Shown: piece by piece, positions 34,770 through 48,738 of the stretch
Layout: every line of letters starts with the position of its first letter
Position numbering within the stretch: the first letter of the stretch is position 1
NCBI RefSeq assembly: GCF_021155765.1
Contig: NC_060108.1
Span: 16,207,025-16,271,024, forward strand
DNA: 64,000 nt
Origin: Diprion similis
Taxonomy: Eukaryota > Arthropoda > Insecta > Hymenoptera > Diprionidae
Reading direction: 5' to 3'
Made by a program: the position numbers and the translations under genes
The notes under the pieces: generated by a model
Seen by the model: the letters and a program-made list of their open reading frames with translations, nothing else
What the model was told of the DNA's origin: nothing
The model's database searches: none

Positions 34770-37700
34770 ATGATCTTGGCACCCATCGGCCTGGTGGTGA
34801 TCCTTGCGGCCCTGGTCGCCGCGGATCCAGCGATCAGCGAGGCTCGACCTCACAGCAATCGTCCCGGCAGATTTCTTTCTCTACCCGTGCCGCAAAAATG
34901 CGCGAATCGTGAGTAAATCATTATTGGCAAATAAATACGACGATCAAAGGGGAAACGTATAAGCGATCATGCGGATGAGCCGAACGTTGTACGCTTATAA
35001 ATCAATTTACACAGTACCTGATCGGTCAATTATAATTCTAATAGTAATAAAAGTCACTGTCGTAAGCATTTAATGACTTACTATTTCGGTGGAGTTACGA
35101 ACTTTACTCACGATTGAAGGTGTTCAAAAACCGTTGACTCAAGTCACAACGCTCAGCAATCAGACGTGCGAGCTACCCGATGTTTGAATTTTCACCAAAT
35201 GACAAGGCTTTCAAAAATGGAATTCGTGAAAGTGCAGCCGCGTCGTTAGTCGAATAACACACACATACGGCGCATTCTACAATTAAGTGCGAACAGCGCC
35301 AAGTGTTTTTGAATTTATGTATAAATATATATATATATGTGCGTATATACATATATGTATGTAGATATGTGTGTAAACAAAAATTTAAAATATATACACG
35401 ACTATGTCTGAAGATATCATCAAAAGAAAGTTTCAAGTGTCTCATACGATGTCCTGACACTAATAAAACAGTAAAATATGTACATAATTCGCTTTTTCAT
35501 TTTTTTTTCATCGTTTGTAGTTGATTAGGTTGAAACGAAAAAAAGCACAGAATTTCTATATCCCACGTAGATGTTTTACGAACGTATAAAATGGCGGGCT
35601 GCACGCATTCTTCCGCGGTGTATTCTTTTTTCTCTAATTCAATAAGTAATAAGCCTTTTTCGAGACGCAACAGCAACGAACTTCGGTTATTATTACTATC
35701 ATTGTTATTATATTCCCATTTTTATTGTCGTAATGACATATCGCAAAAATATGTAGCGCCTATAAAAAATGTTTTTGTAGCTGATTGAAGTACTACGTTA
35801 CATTACATCGCGGGTACATTCCTTCACTTTCTAATGTGTCACCCTTGATGGCTCGTTAGATACTCAGCGCGAGGAAAAGAATAATATTACTTGGAAGTAT
35901 TATTGCTGAACATTGTGACAATGAAATTAATCTTACATACGTACAACCGGCGTGTACTTTTGTGGATAATGCATAAACACGTATGCATGTATAAGATAAG
36001 GAAGATTTGGAACACGGCGGGAGGAAAGTTCGAATCGTCTCGTTTGGAAATACATATTTACCAAGAAATATAAATGAGCTAATTGTCCAATTAGTATAAT
36101 TTTTCGATACATAAATTTCGTGTCCAGAATTTCATAAGCAGCATCTATAGATAAGATGACTCGGTTCGTACTAAATGGAATTTCCAGTTTCCAAGCGATA
36201 TTTGAAATGCAAAAATGTCGCGAATCAAGGATAATCTCATGCCCCAGATTTGCGGGAAATCGTTCCTTTCGCATCATCAATAATATATCCCCTCAAACAC
36301 ACACTTACTTATTCACCTTTTGCCACCTTTTATCCCTCGCGGTAGATTATATTCAAGGCTTTCAACGTACATATACCGCAGCAGCAACATCAGCAACAGC
36401 ACCGCGACGAATCTTCGCGTAAAAACGAAGCCTCTGCATCTTTGAACCGCGCAGTTTACTATTAACATCGAAACAAAACGCGCATATAAATTCATCTGCG
36501 AAATGCCCTATGCGCTACAGTCGTGTCGAGGGAAGAAATGCATTCGAGAGAAGATGCATTTCATAACGATATCGCAACACGTTCTTGCGCAATATGCAAC
36601 GATCGTGCAGCACCACACGATATTATGCTGCACTTGAGCGCAAAGGAAATGCAAAATGCAGCCTCAACGACGAATCGCTCGTCCGACTCTCGATTCTAAC
36701 TCATCTGAGTTGGCAAGTAGCAAAGAACCGAAGCGCATCGCATCGCATTGCAGCGCGGGTGTTGCAATTCATCGCAAAAGCCGGTGAACCAGGTCGCATC
36801 CTGCGGCAAACGGGAGTCCTAGAGCAAAATAAATCTGCACGAGTTCTCCTTTTTCATCTCATTCTCATCTCGTTGCACAAATTATATTCTCCGACTGTCA
36901 CTAACGAACCGATGCGTTCGCGCGCTTTCAAAGCGATCGGCATTCGACGATAGAACGATGCTGATGGTGGTGGTAGATGAGATGTGAGCCCAATTTAATT
37001 CCTGTACAAGTTGACGGATCGCGAAGTCTTGCAGCGAGCTGCGGTTCGTACTTTTTGCTCCATATCACCTTTGGGTGTACATACTTACTTTCTATCCGCG
37101 TTCAGATGCAATCCCGCATCATGCCTCGGCGTTAGAACTGCAAAAATTATTGCCCCGGGGGAATACCTTACGAGACCCGATTGAATAATACGACTTATAT
37201 ACGTGTGTAAAACCGCAATTTCAGTTTTGGATATCCAGTTTGCAAATTTCACGTACCTACCTACCAACCTACATACATAGGCTTTGGTAATTCATATTGA
37301 ACACACGTAACCCGACGCAGAGAAATAACTCGGCGGGCAGTAATTCGTTACAAACATCAGAATGCAAATCTCTATTCGGAGTATGTAATCTGCACTGTTC
37401 GATCTGACTAATTAAAATCCTCACGCTATTACGAAACTTACTTGTACAAATTTTATAATTTTTTCCGTTCCTCTCCCGCGTCTTAGATATATAGGTATGT
37501 AATATGTAATACCTAGTTGAAGTCGGTTGCTCAATTTTATATTTTTAAATTGTAATTGGTATTGTACAAGTATATAATGACGGTGTAGTACAAGTGAAGA
37601 AAGACGAAGGATCAAAGGGTCAAGATGTAACCGCTAGCTTCGAAGCGAGCGGGGACGCCGTTCTCTAAGATCGGTATTTACCACTGCACATTTTAGTCGG

Positions 37701-40700
37701 TTAAACATTATATATTGTATATACTCTCTGCTTTTTAAACGAGCCCCGATGATTTACCGCTGATTTACCACATCCTCGACATCTTTTCATCTGAAATTAC
37801 GCAACGTCTTAATCGCGTGGGCATGTGAGTGCAAACATTTGCAATTCAACCGATTAGCGAGCTATTGCTGCACGTATATAATCGGAATCGATTTGCAGGA
37901 TCGATTAACCGTACAAATTTCAAAGTCAAAATAATCCTCTACCGCAGCCCAGCGATTTTTTTCCATATTTCATTATTTATAATATCTTTGCAACGAAGTA
38001 GTAAGTATGTGTACACATATGTATGTATAAAATACCTTTTAGACATCAGCTGACTTTGACAGGCGTGAGTGCGGTCAGCTAAAGCTGTATAAATAATACT
38101 CCAGAGAGACGAGTATTGAATGCAGAGGAATTTTGAGAGAGTGCGTTGCATTATATTGTGTATTAAAATACGTATATATCGCGTCGTCAGCGTGAAAGTC
38201 TGGAGGTGGGTCACTTGTACGCGCGACGTATAAGAGACGACGGAATATAAAGAACTAGCATACATACTATAATACGCAACCTGCGAGACGCGATTGCAGG
38301 TACGTAAAAATACGATATCAGGTCGGGGCGCGGCGCCGAACGTCGCGTCGCGTCGCGTCGCGTCGCGTCCAGCATCGAGAATTTCGACGCTCGCAAAGGT
38401 GTTTCTGGATCTGTATGCCTGATGTATCGTAAAGGGGATATACCTACAGAACTACATACACGCCTATACCTACACCGAATTGCCTTCGATCGCTACCGAA
38501 ATAACAGCTGCTTACATAATGCCGGCAACAAATTACGCACAAACTCGATATGTGGTAGAGACGTAGGTAGGTATAATATAGGTATACATACCAGATATAT
38601 CGTGGTCTATCAATTCTTTCCGTGTCGTGACACAGATTTTAGCTCTAGCGGCGTCAACTTATTTCGAAAGCTTGAAATTTCATATTCGCACGCGCAAAAA
38701 AAAACGAAAGAAAAGAAAAAAGATACAATTTTGCAAACGTCTAGGCTCATTTTTATACTCGCCAATTGTCACTAGTTTGTTACTACTTGATAAATTTCTA
38801 TATCTACCCAGTTTTAGAAATTTTTTCGGGATTACCTTCCAATTTATACCATTTCATAATAGAATGAAATTAACTTAATTATAGAGAGTTGTGTTGTATA
38901 AATTCGAAGAATATTTAAAAAGGAAAAAACCGAGAGAATAATGTAAAATAGACGATGCGGGATACTGGAATTTCATTTCAAATTATATCATTTGCACCCA
39001 CCGTCACATATGCATCGGTGAACAATCAACGTAATATGAATACTGAAAAATCGTTTGAATTCTCATCCTTTCGCAATGTACAAGCTAAGAGTTTTCGAGT
39101 TAGACGCGAAGAATTGTTTTAAATATATTTTCCCGGTGATGGACGGCCGATGGCGAATTTTCGAGGACATTTAATTAATGAACACGAGAACGCCGATAGG
39201 AGAAACGTATTCGCATCAATTACACGCGGTGATTGCACAGACTCGTCAGTATATTACGTTCGTATACCTGCACAGAATCTGATTATACTGACTCGTTACA
39301 CCTACTTCTTTGATCTCATGCAACACAAAGGCGGCTGCAGAAACCTTGTCATTATTCTCAGGTTGTTTCGAATAGCTGATCTCTCTCATAGTTAGCCTAG
39401 TTTTCCCAAGAATCATGGACGTACACGTTGTATATACGCATTGTGCGAAGTCACGAGCATTGTTACAAACCGCATGAACATTAGAATAATTGTTGTCTCC
39501 TCGAAATAAAATCTCCGACGTATAGATGAAGATTGTGTCTTTTTGTGCATGCATTTATATAATAAAATTATTGTTTCATTTTCCGTCTAGTTTTTCCATG
39601 CGAATTCAATTACGTACAGAGAATTCAAGAATTAAGCACAAAGGACAAAACACTAAGAAATTACTAAACTAACTGTGGGCTAGAAAGTTCTCCGGAAACT
39701 TGAGCTCAAGATAATTCTGGTGGTTGGGAAAAAATTTCTCTGTCTCGAAATAATGGGGCTGGACGGTTGTAATAACGACGGTTCCAATGCGCGGAATGTT
39801 AATGCGTATGCACGTCTGTTATCCCCTATACCGCAATCCTAGATTAGTGATTACGACCCGGGTCACGGACAAGCCCTGCGGTCGCACAATTTTCAGTCTT
39901 CTCTTGTATCCTCTTATTTCTGGCCGCACGACTCTCTATACGAGGCGTCGAATCTTTTTCGAATGCATTTCTGTGTCACTTCGCTCAACGGAATATTAAG
40001 AGTAGTAGCTGAATACTCATGGAAATAGGACTGATATTTGCACAATTTCCATGCACAATTTATCCTCGAAGCGTTTCAAGGAATGAACAAAATAACTCCG
40101 ACCACGTGTGCACGTTTTCAAACGACTATTCAGCGTCGATTGAAGAGGAGGATTAAAAGAGGCTGTAAGCGCCAAATATTTTTTTTTTCGTTTGTTTCAT
40201 CTTTTTCTAAATTAATCATTTTTTTCCTCTAGAAAGTATGAATCTCTTATAAATAGCGAAACAGGAATCGAATGAAAAAAAGTGAAATAAAGTGTACCAG
40301 CAGCAATTTTTAATCTCCCCCTTAAATTTTAATCATAATCCTCAGACATACAATATAGGTATATACGTCTCTCTTACGTTCAGGATACATCTCTCTTTCC
40401 GTATAATCAACGTTGCATGATACTAGCCCATGTGATCCATGTATAGATGTTCTTTGAAAGGTTATTGACCTTGACGCGGCAGTAATAGAAAACTCGTTAA
40501 ATACTTGAGCGGTAGTACTTGACCTCCTTATGATATCTCTTAGGACATTCACAGCTGTATCTATGGGGACATTTTTTTACGAATCGTTTTTCTCCTATGT
40601 CTATAATGGGGCTTTTGTCTACTGCAATACACATGTGGTTCACACATTTTATGCAAGGCATCGCGACTGCTGATCGCATAATGCGAATAACTAATTTCAC

Positions 40701-42466
40701 CGCTCTGCAGGCTAACTTACGTTAGTTGTGTATATCGCGTACTTGTTATTATATATATATTACACACACGCACACACACACACACGCACCATATATACTC
40801 GTATTGCAATATAGTTGGAATTGAAGAGAGAAATGGGATAATAGAAAATGGTGTACAGGCATTGCTCAACCCACTGTATTTATTCGTAAGCATTATAGGT
40901 ACACGGATGCCAGTCTGCCTACGTCTGTCTAACATCTCGCATTCCGATCCCTGATTCTTATCTCCTGGATCTTTTTCAGGCTTACAGCGAAGCCAAACAA
41001 GGCTTGTAGGATAAAGATATACAATGGATCACTGCTCGTTAAAACCGCGAATGACATTTTCATTGCTGAATCAAATCCGCGGACTATCGCAAATTCTAAT
41101 CGAACCGAAGTTTGATGCAATTATTACCTGTCTTAATTGTCGACATTATATACAACCATTCCGGGTAAATCCAATTTATATAACGTGGAGTAACCCACGC
41201 TCACTTTTTTCGATTAAAAGAACATTCTATTTTAGAAATCCTCATATTAATATCTATGCAAAATGGAGCCTCGAATTTCTTAATTTGTCAAATTTTAGTA
41301 GTGTGTACGGTTGCTGTGTCAACCAGTATACTGTGAAAACGGTCTATCTCTAGACTTTAACAGGAATATACGTAGTCGAATTACATCCTTTTTCCAGTCA
41401 ATTATTTTTTACTGTGTGACTTCTTCGGCTTAACGTTCGTTCGGGATGCACAGAGGACGCTTTTATTTCGTCAGGCCCCATCTCAGACGGCCTTCTATTA
41501 CAATGTAATGCAGGTGAATTCCGAAAGATAAGGACTGCAGTAGTCACTTGATTCTAGGGGTCATCTATACGCTAATTCAGATCTTTAAAATTATTTGTTT
41601 TTTAGGACCAAAGGAGTTCCAATACAGAGGACACAATTACTTCTTCAGTGGCCACGTTCCAGCCCATTCAAATCAGAAAGTCGATTGGTTAGACGCTAGG
41701 AACATCTGCCGAGAATACTGCATGGATTTAGTGTCTATGGATACTCAGGAAGAGAACAATCTTGTCTTCCGACTTATACAGCAGAGTAAGTTTCGAGGGC
41801 GTCGCTCCAAAGCTTTCTCCTTCCTCCGAATTCCAGTGAAACTTCAAACGAAAACGTCTTCAACTCTCCCGGCTTGTTGGTTCCTTGTAACGATTTCCCT
41901 TCCTTCTCTAGTCTGCACGATTTCGCGACTTGTTGAGTTTCGCAGTAAAGGAAACGCAGAAAAACTTACAAGTACTTAAGTGAAGAAATAAAAAACAGAT
42001 TGCAGATTTTTTTAAATAATGTCATTCGTGTTAATTTGAAACTGAATGCCGGAAGTTTAATGACTTTTATCGATTTTCAACAGACAACGTGCCGTACATC
42101 TGGACTTCGGGTCGTCTCTGCGACTTCAAGGGGTGCGAAAACCGTCGTGATCTTGAGCCGAAAGCTTTGAACGGATGGTTCTGGTCGGCTAATCGCGACA
42201 AGATATCGCCTACGAGCCAAACGCCTAATGGTTGGGGCTACAATCCTTGGTCACAAACTGGTCACAAGAAAGTCCGTCAGCCCGACAACGCCGAGTTTGA
42301 CATAAACGGTACCAACGAGTCTTGCCTCTCGGTTCTTAACAACGTTTACAACGACGGAATAGCGTGGCACGACGTTGCTTGCTACCACGAGAAACCCTTC
42401 ATCTGCGAAGATTCGGAAGAACTTTTGAACTACGTCGCCAGCACCAGCCGTGGAATTCGTTTGTAA
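34770..42466 (+). CDS. Secreted C-type lectin-domain protein, 233 aa
   Basis: Three coding exons: 34770-34908, 41606-41785, 42084-42466; GT-AG, phase 1 at both junctions; product 233 aa. Residues 1 to about 24 are a signal peptide (hydrophobic ILAPIGLVVILAALVAA, likely cleaved after ISEA). The C-type lectin domain fills about 50-216: WLDARNICREYCMDLVSM, YIWTSGRLCDF, NGWFWS, QPD (172-174) in the long-loop position, ESCLSVLNN, WHD (201-203) and the final FIC. QPD in that loop is typical of galactose-type lectins; WHD replaces the usual WND, so calcium and sugar binding is uncertain. The layout resembles the insect lectin schlaff/Clect27, which acts in cuticle organisation; I did not assign the symbol. 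Joining exon 1 to the lectin exons rests on matching phase, signal peptide and strand. Confidence 0.82.
34909..41605 (+). other. 6.7 kb first coding intron of the lectin gene
   Basis: Donor GTGAGT at 34909 and acceptor TTTTTTAG before 41606. No convincing exon or nested gene seen on either strand. It contains simple repeats, including a CGTCG pentamer array at 38341-38365 and CA repeats at about 40760-40790. A more GC-rich patch lies at about 36560-36960 without a coding signature. Probably carries regulatory DNA. Confidence 0.55.
38341..38365 (+). repeat. CGTCG pentanucleotide microsatellite
   Basis: Five perfect CGTCG units followed by a degenerate CGTCC, in the lectin intron. CpG-dense and therefore unusual in this AT-rich region. 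Confidence 0.85.
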
Positions 42467-44560
42467 ATTGAAGGTGAATTTTATTGTCGGAAAGTTTGAT
42501 ACAACGGTAACGAATCAGTGACTCTTGTTGTCGTTACGACCACGAATGTTGTTCACATAAATATTCGCTAAATTTATTCTTACTTTCGTCACGGTATAGT
42601 AAATTTCACGTTAAGCTATTACTCGGTCATGTGTTTGTCGTTCTATGAAAGGAAGAGGTGATTTACTGATCGAAATACCATAGTTGTACACTATCACTTT
42701 TCACATTCACATAATAATATTACCATGTGATTATAAGCGAATCGTCATGACAATATATAATTCATTCTATTTTATTTTCATTTTTTCCATTCGATCAGTG
42801 TAAATGATACACGATTGGCGATTAATTCACCTGCAGCTGCTAATCGCAGTTCACCTTGTTACCTGTGTAGCCAGTTTTAATTAAATGTACTTTTCGTGTG
42901 ACTAAATTCGATGGCACGTAAGTTATGCATAACTGCATGGAGCTGCATAATTTCTTCATGACTATTTGATTATAATATTATTTTATATTTATTACGACGA
43001 ATTTGTCTGCGCGTGCATCTTTTACTGTACTTCTACATCAAATAAACTATAACAGACGTATCCATAATCGTTACCAGTGCTCTTGGGTTTCCATTCATCA
43101 CCTACTTCGAGCCCGCATTTCTATTGAATCTAACGCTTCTTTATTTTCCATAAAATGTAGATACCTACTGTACGTACATACGTATGCGTTAAAAGCTTAC
43201 AGATGCCATTAATAAGCAAAAAGAATTATAAGTGCGAAAAAAATAGCACATTCGTTTTTACCAATTAATTTCTATTCGTTTATATAAGCAGTTCGTTTGC
43301 AACTTTTCAGTTCATATGATCCAGTGATTGTTTATTATTAATGAAGGATAACTGTTTGAATAACGGATGAAGGATGATTGTCCTTATATTTCATAAGCGA
43401 ACGTCGAATGATTTTGGGTGTTCGCGTATAGATTTTCTTTGTCACGACGTATGAGATAATCACGAGAGTGGAGAACCTGGTGTACACTTAAAACTCGAAA
43501 AGTAAGAGTGAAAACACGATGTACTGTAAAACATCGGCATTCACACCTTATCGGAAAACGATACGGAAATCTACAAATAGACGGAAAAGGGGCGGAGAAA
43601 AATCATCACAGTCTACGACCACCAAAATACGAGAGAGCTATGTAATTCTGCAGTGAAAATAGTGAAATATTGCGGGGAACCCATACCAATTCTTTATTTC
43701 TGCGCCGAATGAAAGTGTATTTGAGTGTTGTTGTTCAGAATTACGTAAAGGATGAGGCTGTTAGGCCCTTTTTCGCGCTTGAGATACGTGGACTTGGATA
43801 TTTGGAGATAAACACATCAGCGTCGAAATAGACCAGGACACCCCCTTAAGTCGACGATATCCTAGCGTCATCTTTACAGATTTAATGCAGAATAATTTTC
43901 TGAGTAAAATACACGGTTCCAAAACAGTACATTATGTAAAACGCGGGAAAGAAGCGATTACAAGTGTGATGTGTGATGTCTTAAAACGGTAATCACATGA
44001 CTGAAATCACCTCCCGCCCATCATGCACACGATTTTTTTTTATCCTATTCCCTTTGAAAATTCGCCTTTCACACATAAGAAGCGGGTGCAAGAAATTGCT
44101 GTTTTCATGCGCACTTGTAGGCCATGGTATTCTAAAACTTTTAAGAAAAATACCTTGATTAAATTCACTGCTCTTGCATTATCTGAAAGCGAAGTCGCAG
44201 CTTTTGTTTTTCTTCTTCTTCTTCCAAATAGCTATCTCCAGGTAAGGACAAAGTCGGAGCTTACTGCTCGTGGCGATTTATACACGCGTGTGGTTACCGA
44301 ATTGCTATCGCTTGCAGCGTCAGGCGCATTATACACGCGTGTGCTTACCGAATTGCTATCGCGTGCAGCGTCAGGCGCATTATACTGGATACCCTAGTGG
44401 GAACTGTGGGAAAGTCATCCCTCTCCTAACTCTAATTCTACATCCGTAGCCGGCGGGTGTACATTTAGAGGTTAGGGTTCGCGCTCCTCTGTTGTTCAGC
44501 TGTTCGGAACAGTTGTGTGTATTTCATTACCACGTTCAGTCAACGTAACTATTCACTGAA
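42467..44560. other. Lectin 3' UTR and RPP30 upstream region
   Basis: AT-rich left part is probably lectin 3' UTR, with an AATAAA-like signal at about 43040. Right part leads to the RPP30 start and holds a 51-bp tandem duplication (44279-44380) and an AGGTTAGGGTT tract at about 44469. A 124-codon open frame at 44023-44397 spans the duplication but resembles nothing I know. Confidence 0.45.
44279..44380 (+). repeat. 51-bp tandem duplication, two units
   Basis: Two adjacent copies starting TATACACGCGTGTG at 44279 and 44330, differing at about two positions. It sits 180 bp upstream of the RPP30 start codon, each unit containing ACGCGT and GCAGCGTCAGGCGC. Likely a recent duplication in or near the RPP30 promoter. 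Confidence 0.85.
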
Positions 44561-46064
44561 ATGGGGACTGCTTTCGGGTTTTGCGACCTGTGCATAAATG
44601 TAGAAATTTTAGATAAAACAAGATGTCGTAAGGTGCTGGATAAATTATACGAAAGTATGTACGTATGAACAGAAATTCTTATTTCATTTGACGTAAATAA
44701 AAAACAAACGAAGATCAGTCAGAATCAACCACTGTGACATACAGTAATGTTTTCTCTTCTTTGATTATCACCAGTGGGCTATTCAACAGTAGCAATCAAC
44801 CGAACAATAGAAGAGACAGTTTTCGAAACTGAAAAGAAAAACAAGAAAAAAACCAGCGACAATGAAGCCCCGGGAGTTACTGTCCCAAGCCCTCCAGACA
44901 TCACTGATTTAGTTTCAGAATATGCAGGAAAGCTTCGTATTTTAAATCGTCTTACGTTCGTGTTCGGAGATCCCACAAGGACCCATACGCTGGTAAACAC
45001 GTTATAAAAGTCTGCAAAAAGTTTATCTGATATAATCTTAGCAATTCTAAGGCACTGAGAATGGGTGTTTTAAATTTACTTTATTTTTTTAAATTCAAGT
45101 ATTTTAAATGTTTCCAACATTTTCAGAATCAATCATCGAGTCTGAGGAAATATGACTTGTACGCTGTTGCACCTAAAACACAAGCAGCGTTTCAGGTACG
45201 ATTGTAAAATTTGTATAATGATTATCATATGAGTTTGATACTGCAGATTAATTCATGATTTTCTTGATACTTCTCTTCTTTTTTCCAGTTTGCTTGCTCC
45301 CAACTCAATACTGACATCATATTAGTAAACAGAAATTGTGTTGGGCTAAAACTGAGCAGGAAATTATATTTACAAGCTGCAGAGAGAGGGATTAATTTTG
45401 AAATCCAATACTGTGATGTTATCAGTAACGCGAACAGAAAATTTGCTATACATTACTCTCACCTGTTCCATATGTTTGGCAAAAGCAAAGTAATTTTTTC
45501 TTTCTATTGATGGATTGTCACCTACTTTTCGATATTTTTCAGCATGATGGTTATTCTTTCAGAACATCTTTATCAGTAGCGGAGCTTCAATGCCAACCCA
45601 AATTAGGAGTCCCTATGATATAATAAATTTGTATCCTTTGAAGAATTTATCAAGTATATTTGAATTCAATTGGATATCACAGTAGCCAATTTCTGTAGTA
45701 AGCTTGTTTAAATATTATTAAATGCTGATTTTACATCTGTTACATTCCTTACTAATTTTTATGCTAGAGCTTCTATTCTGGGATTGAATGAGACAAAAGC
45801 CAAAGCTTCAATCCTCTCGCAGAGTCGATATGTCATTTTGAGAGCAGGTGGGTCAATACCATTAAGATAGAAATTTTTAAATAAAAATAATGATACATTT
45901 TCACACTAAGTTTAGAAGGAAGACGCTATGGAAAAGCAGTTTTTCAAATACAAACATCTAGTACTGAAAGAAAAGAGATGGAATCGAAAATGGAAATAGA
46001 AACGGAGGAAGCAGATGATGAACATGGTCATACTTATACCGAAGCGAAAAAAATCAAACTGTGA
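44561..46064 (+). CDS. RPP30: RNase P/MRP protein subunit p30, 292 aa
   Basis: Seven coding exons: 44561-44654, 44775-44992, 45127-45195, 45289-45489, 45563-45630, 45768-45847, 45916-46064; all GT-AG and in phase; product 292 aa (human RPP30 268). Family features in order: FCDLCINV near the N-terminus and GYSTVAINR. Then come the ILNRLTFVFGDPTRTHTL strand, LYAVAPKTQAAFQ, ERGINFEI, NIFISSGA with RSPYDIINL, and LASILGLNETKAKASI. The tail is acidic, then Lys-rich (KKIKL). The TIM-barrel-like p30 fold binds the RNA of nuclear RNase P and RNase MRP, enzymes that mature tRNA and rRNA. The gene converges on the FAM122 gene. Confidence 0.94.
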
Positions 46065-47254
46065 TCAATCGGGAAAGAAATTCATGACAATAAGAGATAA
46101 TAAAAATAAAATAGGTCTGTACGATCTGAGTTGGCTATATTTAAAAAGATAAAGATTTGTTACATAACCAGTATTTCTTTCTACACAATAATAGGTACTT
46201 ATTTGTTGTTAATATTAGAAGGGAAAATAATTTACACGCTTATCCATTGGTATTTTACATCTGGTAGCTATATCTAAGATCTGTTATGATTAAATTAAAT
46301 CTATCTTAATTTAGCATCAACATATCAACGAAAGTTTTCTTAACGCAATTATCCACAGTTTTACATATCGTTGGAAAAATCTTTGTACTTAATGTACTTT
46401 ATAAAGAAAATAATAAAATCGATATTAGCATATTATACATTCCACAGACGAACACAGACTCGACTTTGTAAACAGGATGACGCAAAGAGGAAATTAAAAT
46501 GAGCAAAAGTAAACTTTTACTGTACGTTTATAGATTTTAATTGGTATCGGAAGATCCAAATTATTTATAGACTATTCTCCTTCTGAACACCTTTCAACTT
46601 CAGTCTTTGAAATAGGACACAACATACATATTCCCTTTGCTTGGTTATTGTAGAACAAGACAAGCTTTGTTGCACTTCTTGCAGTTAAAATTGAATCGTG
46701 ATCCAAGAAGAATTATATGTTCGTTCAATTTTAAATACAGTTCATTGCTAATTCACTAGATTTGTCCAGACTAGTTACATACATATATTTATTTTAAACT
46801 GCACAGTATTCAAACGTTTAGTTGAGGCTGAGACACAACAAGTTTCCTCAGTTTCGAGCGTATCATATCTACATTACACAATCATTAACTATCGATTGAT
46901 AAATACGTCTGAAAATTTACAACATCGAAAAAAACATTGTTCCTTGTTACAATGTGTGCAAAAAAATCTTATGATTTTATTGTTCATAATTGAAAATTTT
47001 TTATGCAAACTGATGGCAGCTGATAATTTAGTGTAATCAAAATCCATGCTCGAGACTGATAAATCTCGCATTACAGAATTAATTCATCTGCGTTCAGCTG
47101 TGGCACCTTTGGGCAAGTAGCGATCAGCATAGTATTTATCATTTCTACAAGATTACACAAAATTTTTAACGATCTACAGATCCTACTATATTACAAAACA
47201 TTGAAGTTGTAAAGTCGACGTGTTTATGTATAAATGGTAAGACACTAAATATAT
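46065..47254. other. Convergent 3' regions of RPP30 and FAM122/PABIR
   Basis: AT-rich tail-to-tail spacer with AATAAA signals on plus near 46105 and 46410, and no recognisable coding sequence. Confidence 0.45.
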
Positions 47255-48738
47255 TCACCTCTGATTATGCTGAGTGATATCATTTGATTGGACTTCATCG
47301 GAAGCTTTAGTTTGATCACCTGACGAATCGGACATTGGTTCGTCCCCACTTGACAAGATTCTCCCAGGGGATGGACTGTCGGCAGGTCGAAAAGAGAAGT
47401 TTGGCGAGTCTGCACTAGACAAAGATTCAGGTGTGCCCACAGAGCCAAGTGACCCTGGTAGTGGGCTGGATATTCCTTCGAGTCTATTTGAAAAGAGAAT
47501 AGAACGTTGAAATTCCTACCAATATTTACTAATCACTGATAGCTCTTTTACTATTATTTTTAACTTGTCGCAGCATTTTGCTTCAATCATCCCAAGATGT
47601 TATTGAATAATTACTGAACAAGTGGAATGTTTTTCACCTGTTAGAGTGCGAAATAACAAGACTTGATGTTCTCTTAGCTGGAGGTTGCAGATGTTGGTCT
47701 CCATTATTGTCATCTAATTCAAACTTTCTCTTAACTGGGCCGAGACAGCTTGCACGAATGGTGGCTATCGGGCTGAGACTACGCCTAAGAGAGATGATGC
47801 AAATTTAATTTCTTCAAGGACATCAATCATGCAAGAATTACCATCTTAATCGTCATATTTATCTTCCTAATCGTTGGACTTTACCTTGTTGCAAAAGCTT
47901 TTCTAGTGGGACTAGGAGAAAGATTATTTTTCCAAGTTATTTGAATTCCAGGTGAATAGCACTGTCGTTGTCCTAGTCCTGATCTAGTAGGTGACGGTGA
48001 GGAGCACAACGGTGGTCCAGCAGCAGTGAGGTTCAAAGTTAGAGGATCAATAGTTCGCTTGGCATTTTGTCGGTCTGATTTGTTTAACTGTTGACTAGGG
48101 GATTCTGAATCCTTGAAGGAGAGGCCTTCTGCATCCAGCCTGAGGTCCTCCCATGACTGAGACATTTGCATTGCACTGTGTATTTCTTTTTCATGTGCAG
48201 CTTCACGACCGGCTACATCTACACATTCTTCCTGTCGCAGCTGACTAACTCTTGGAGTAAGACGTGGTATACCACCACCCCCAGGACTCTGTTTCAAAAA
48301 TAAAATGGATAAAAATTTATCTAGCTCTGCTTGGCTAAGGCTTTGGTACGTTACTGATCCAATGCCTCGACTTCAAAATATGGCTCAGATTCTCCAGCTA
48401 ACTTGCAGTACGAAAAGATAAGTGAAGAGCTCAAAGACGATTTTGGTAAGCACGTTAATATGCAGGTTCTAATATGTAATATCAGACTGCTACTTACACT
48501 GGTACTAAAACGTCTTGTTCGTGGTGAATTTGAATACAAATTGAAAGGTGAGACAGCATCTCTGAAAAGTATTTCAATAATTTGTTAAGTAGAATTGAGG
48601 GAGACAGCACTAAAAATTTTGAACTTACCTCGGAGCAGAGGTAGACGTCGAGGTGGCAGACATAGTAGCACTGATCTCGTTAATCATCGGAGCACTGCTA
48701 GATCGTTTTAAGGTGATTACGGGACAGTCAACATCCAT
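47255..48738 (-). CDS. FAM122/PABIR family PP2A-inhibitor homologue, 317 aa
   Basis: Five coding exons on the minus strand: 48738-48629, 48561-48498, 48288-47885, 47784-47638, 47483-47255; product 317 aa (human FAM122A/PABIR1 about 287). Conserved points: LKRSSSAPMIN near the N-terminus (a 14-3-3/Ser-phosphorylation-type RSxSxP), RTRRFSTS, and LRQEECVDVAGREAAHEKEIHSAM with SQSWEDL, the helical PP2A-B55 binding region. SPSPTR repeats, RSLSPIATIR and GPVKRKFELD with a nuclear-localisation-like basic patch follow. The family inhibits PP2A-B55. I chose ATG 48738 for its GCCATGG context and match to family starts; in-frame ATGs at 48765 and 48837 are possible. Two nearby PP1/PP2A regulators (this and PPP1R11) are probably coincidence. 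Confidence 0.85.

Noticed and set aside
36585-36953. 122-codon plus frame in the lectin intron
   Set aside because: Matches a GC-richer patch with CGCA/GCAT repeats. No recognisable domain, and not in phase with the lectin exons through credible splice sites.
44023-44397. 124-codon plus frame ending in a 17-residue duplicated peptide
   Set aside because: The peptide repeat only reflects the 51-bp DNA duplication. There is no family resemblance, and the sequence sits in the RPP30 upstream region.
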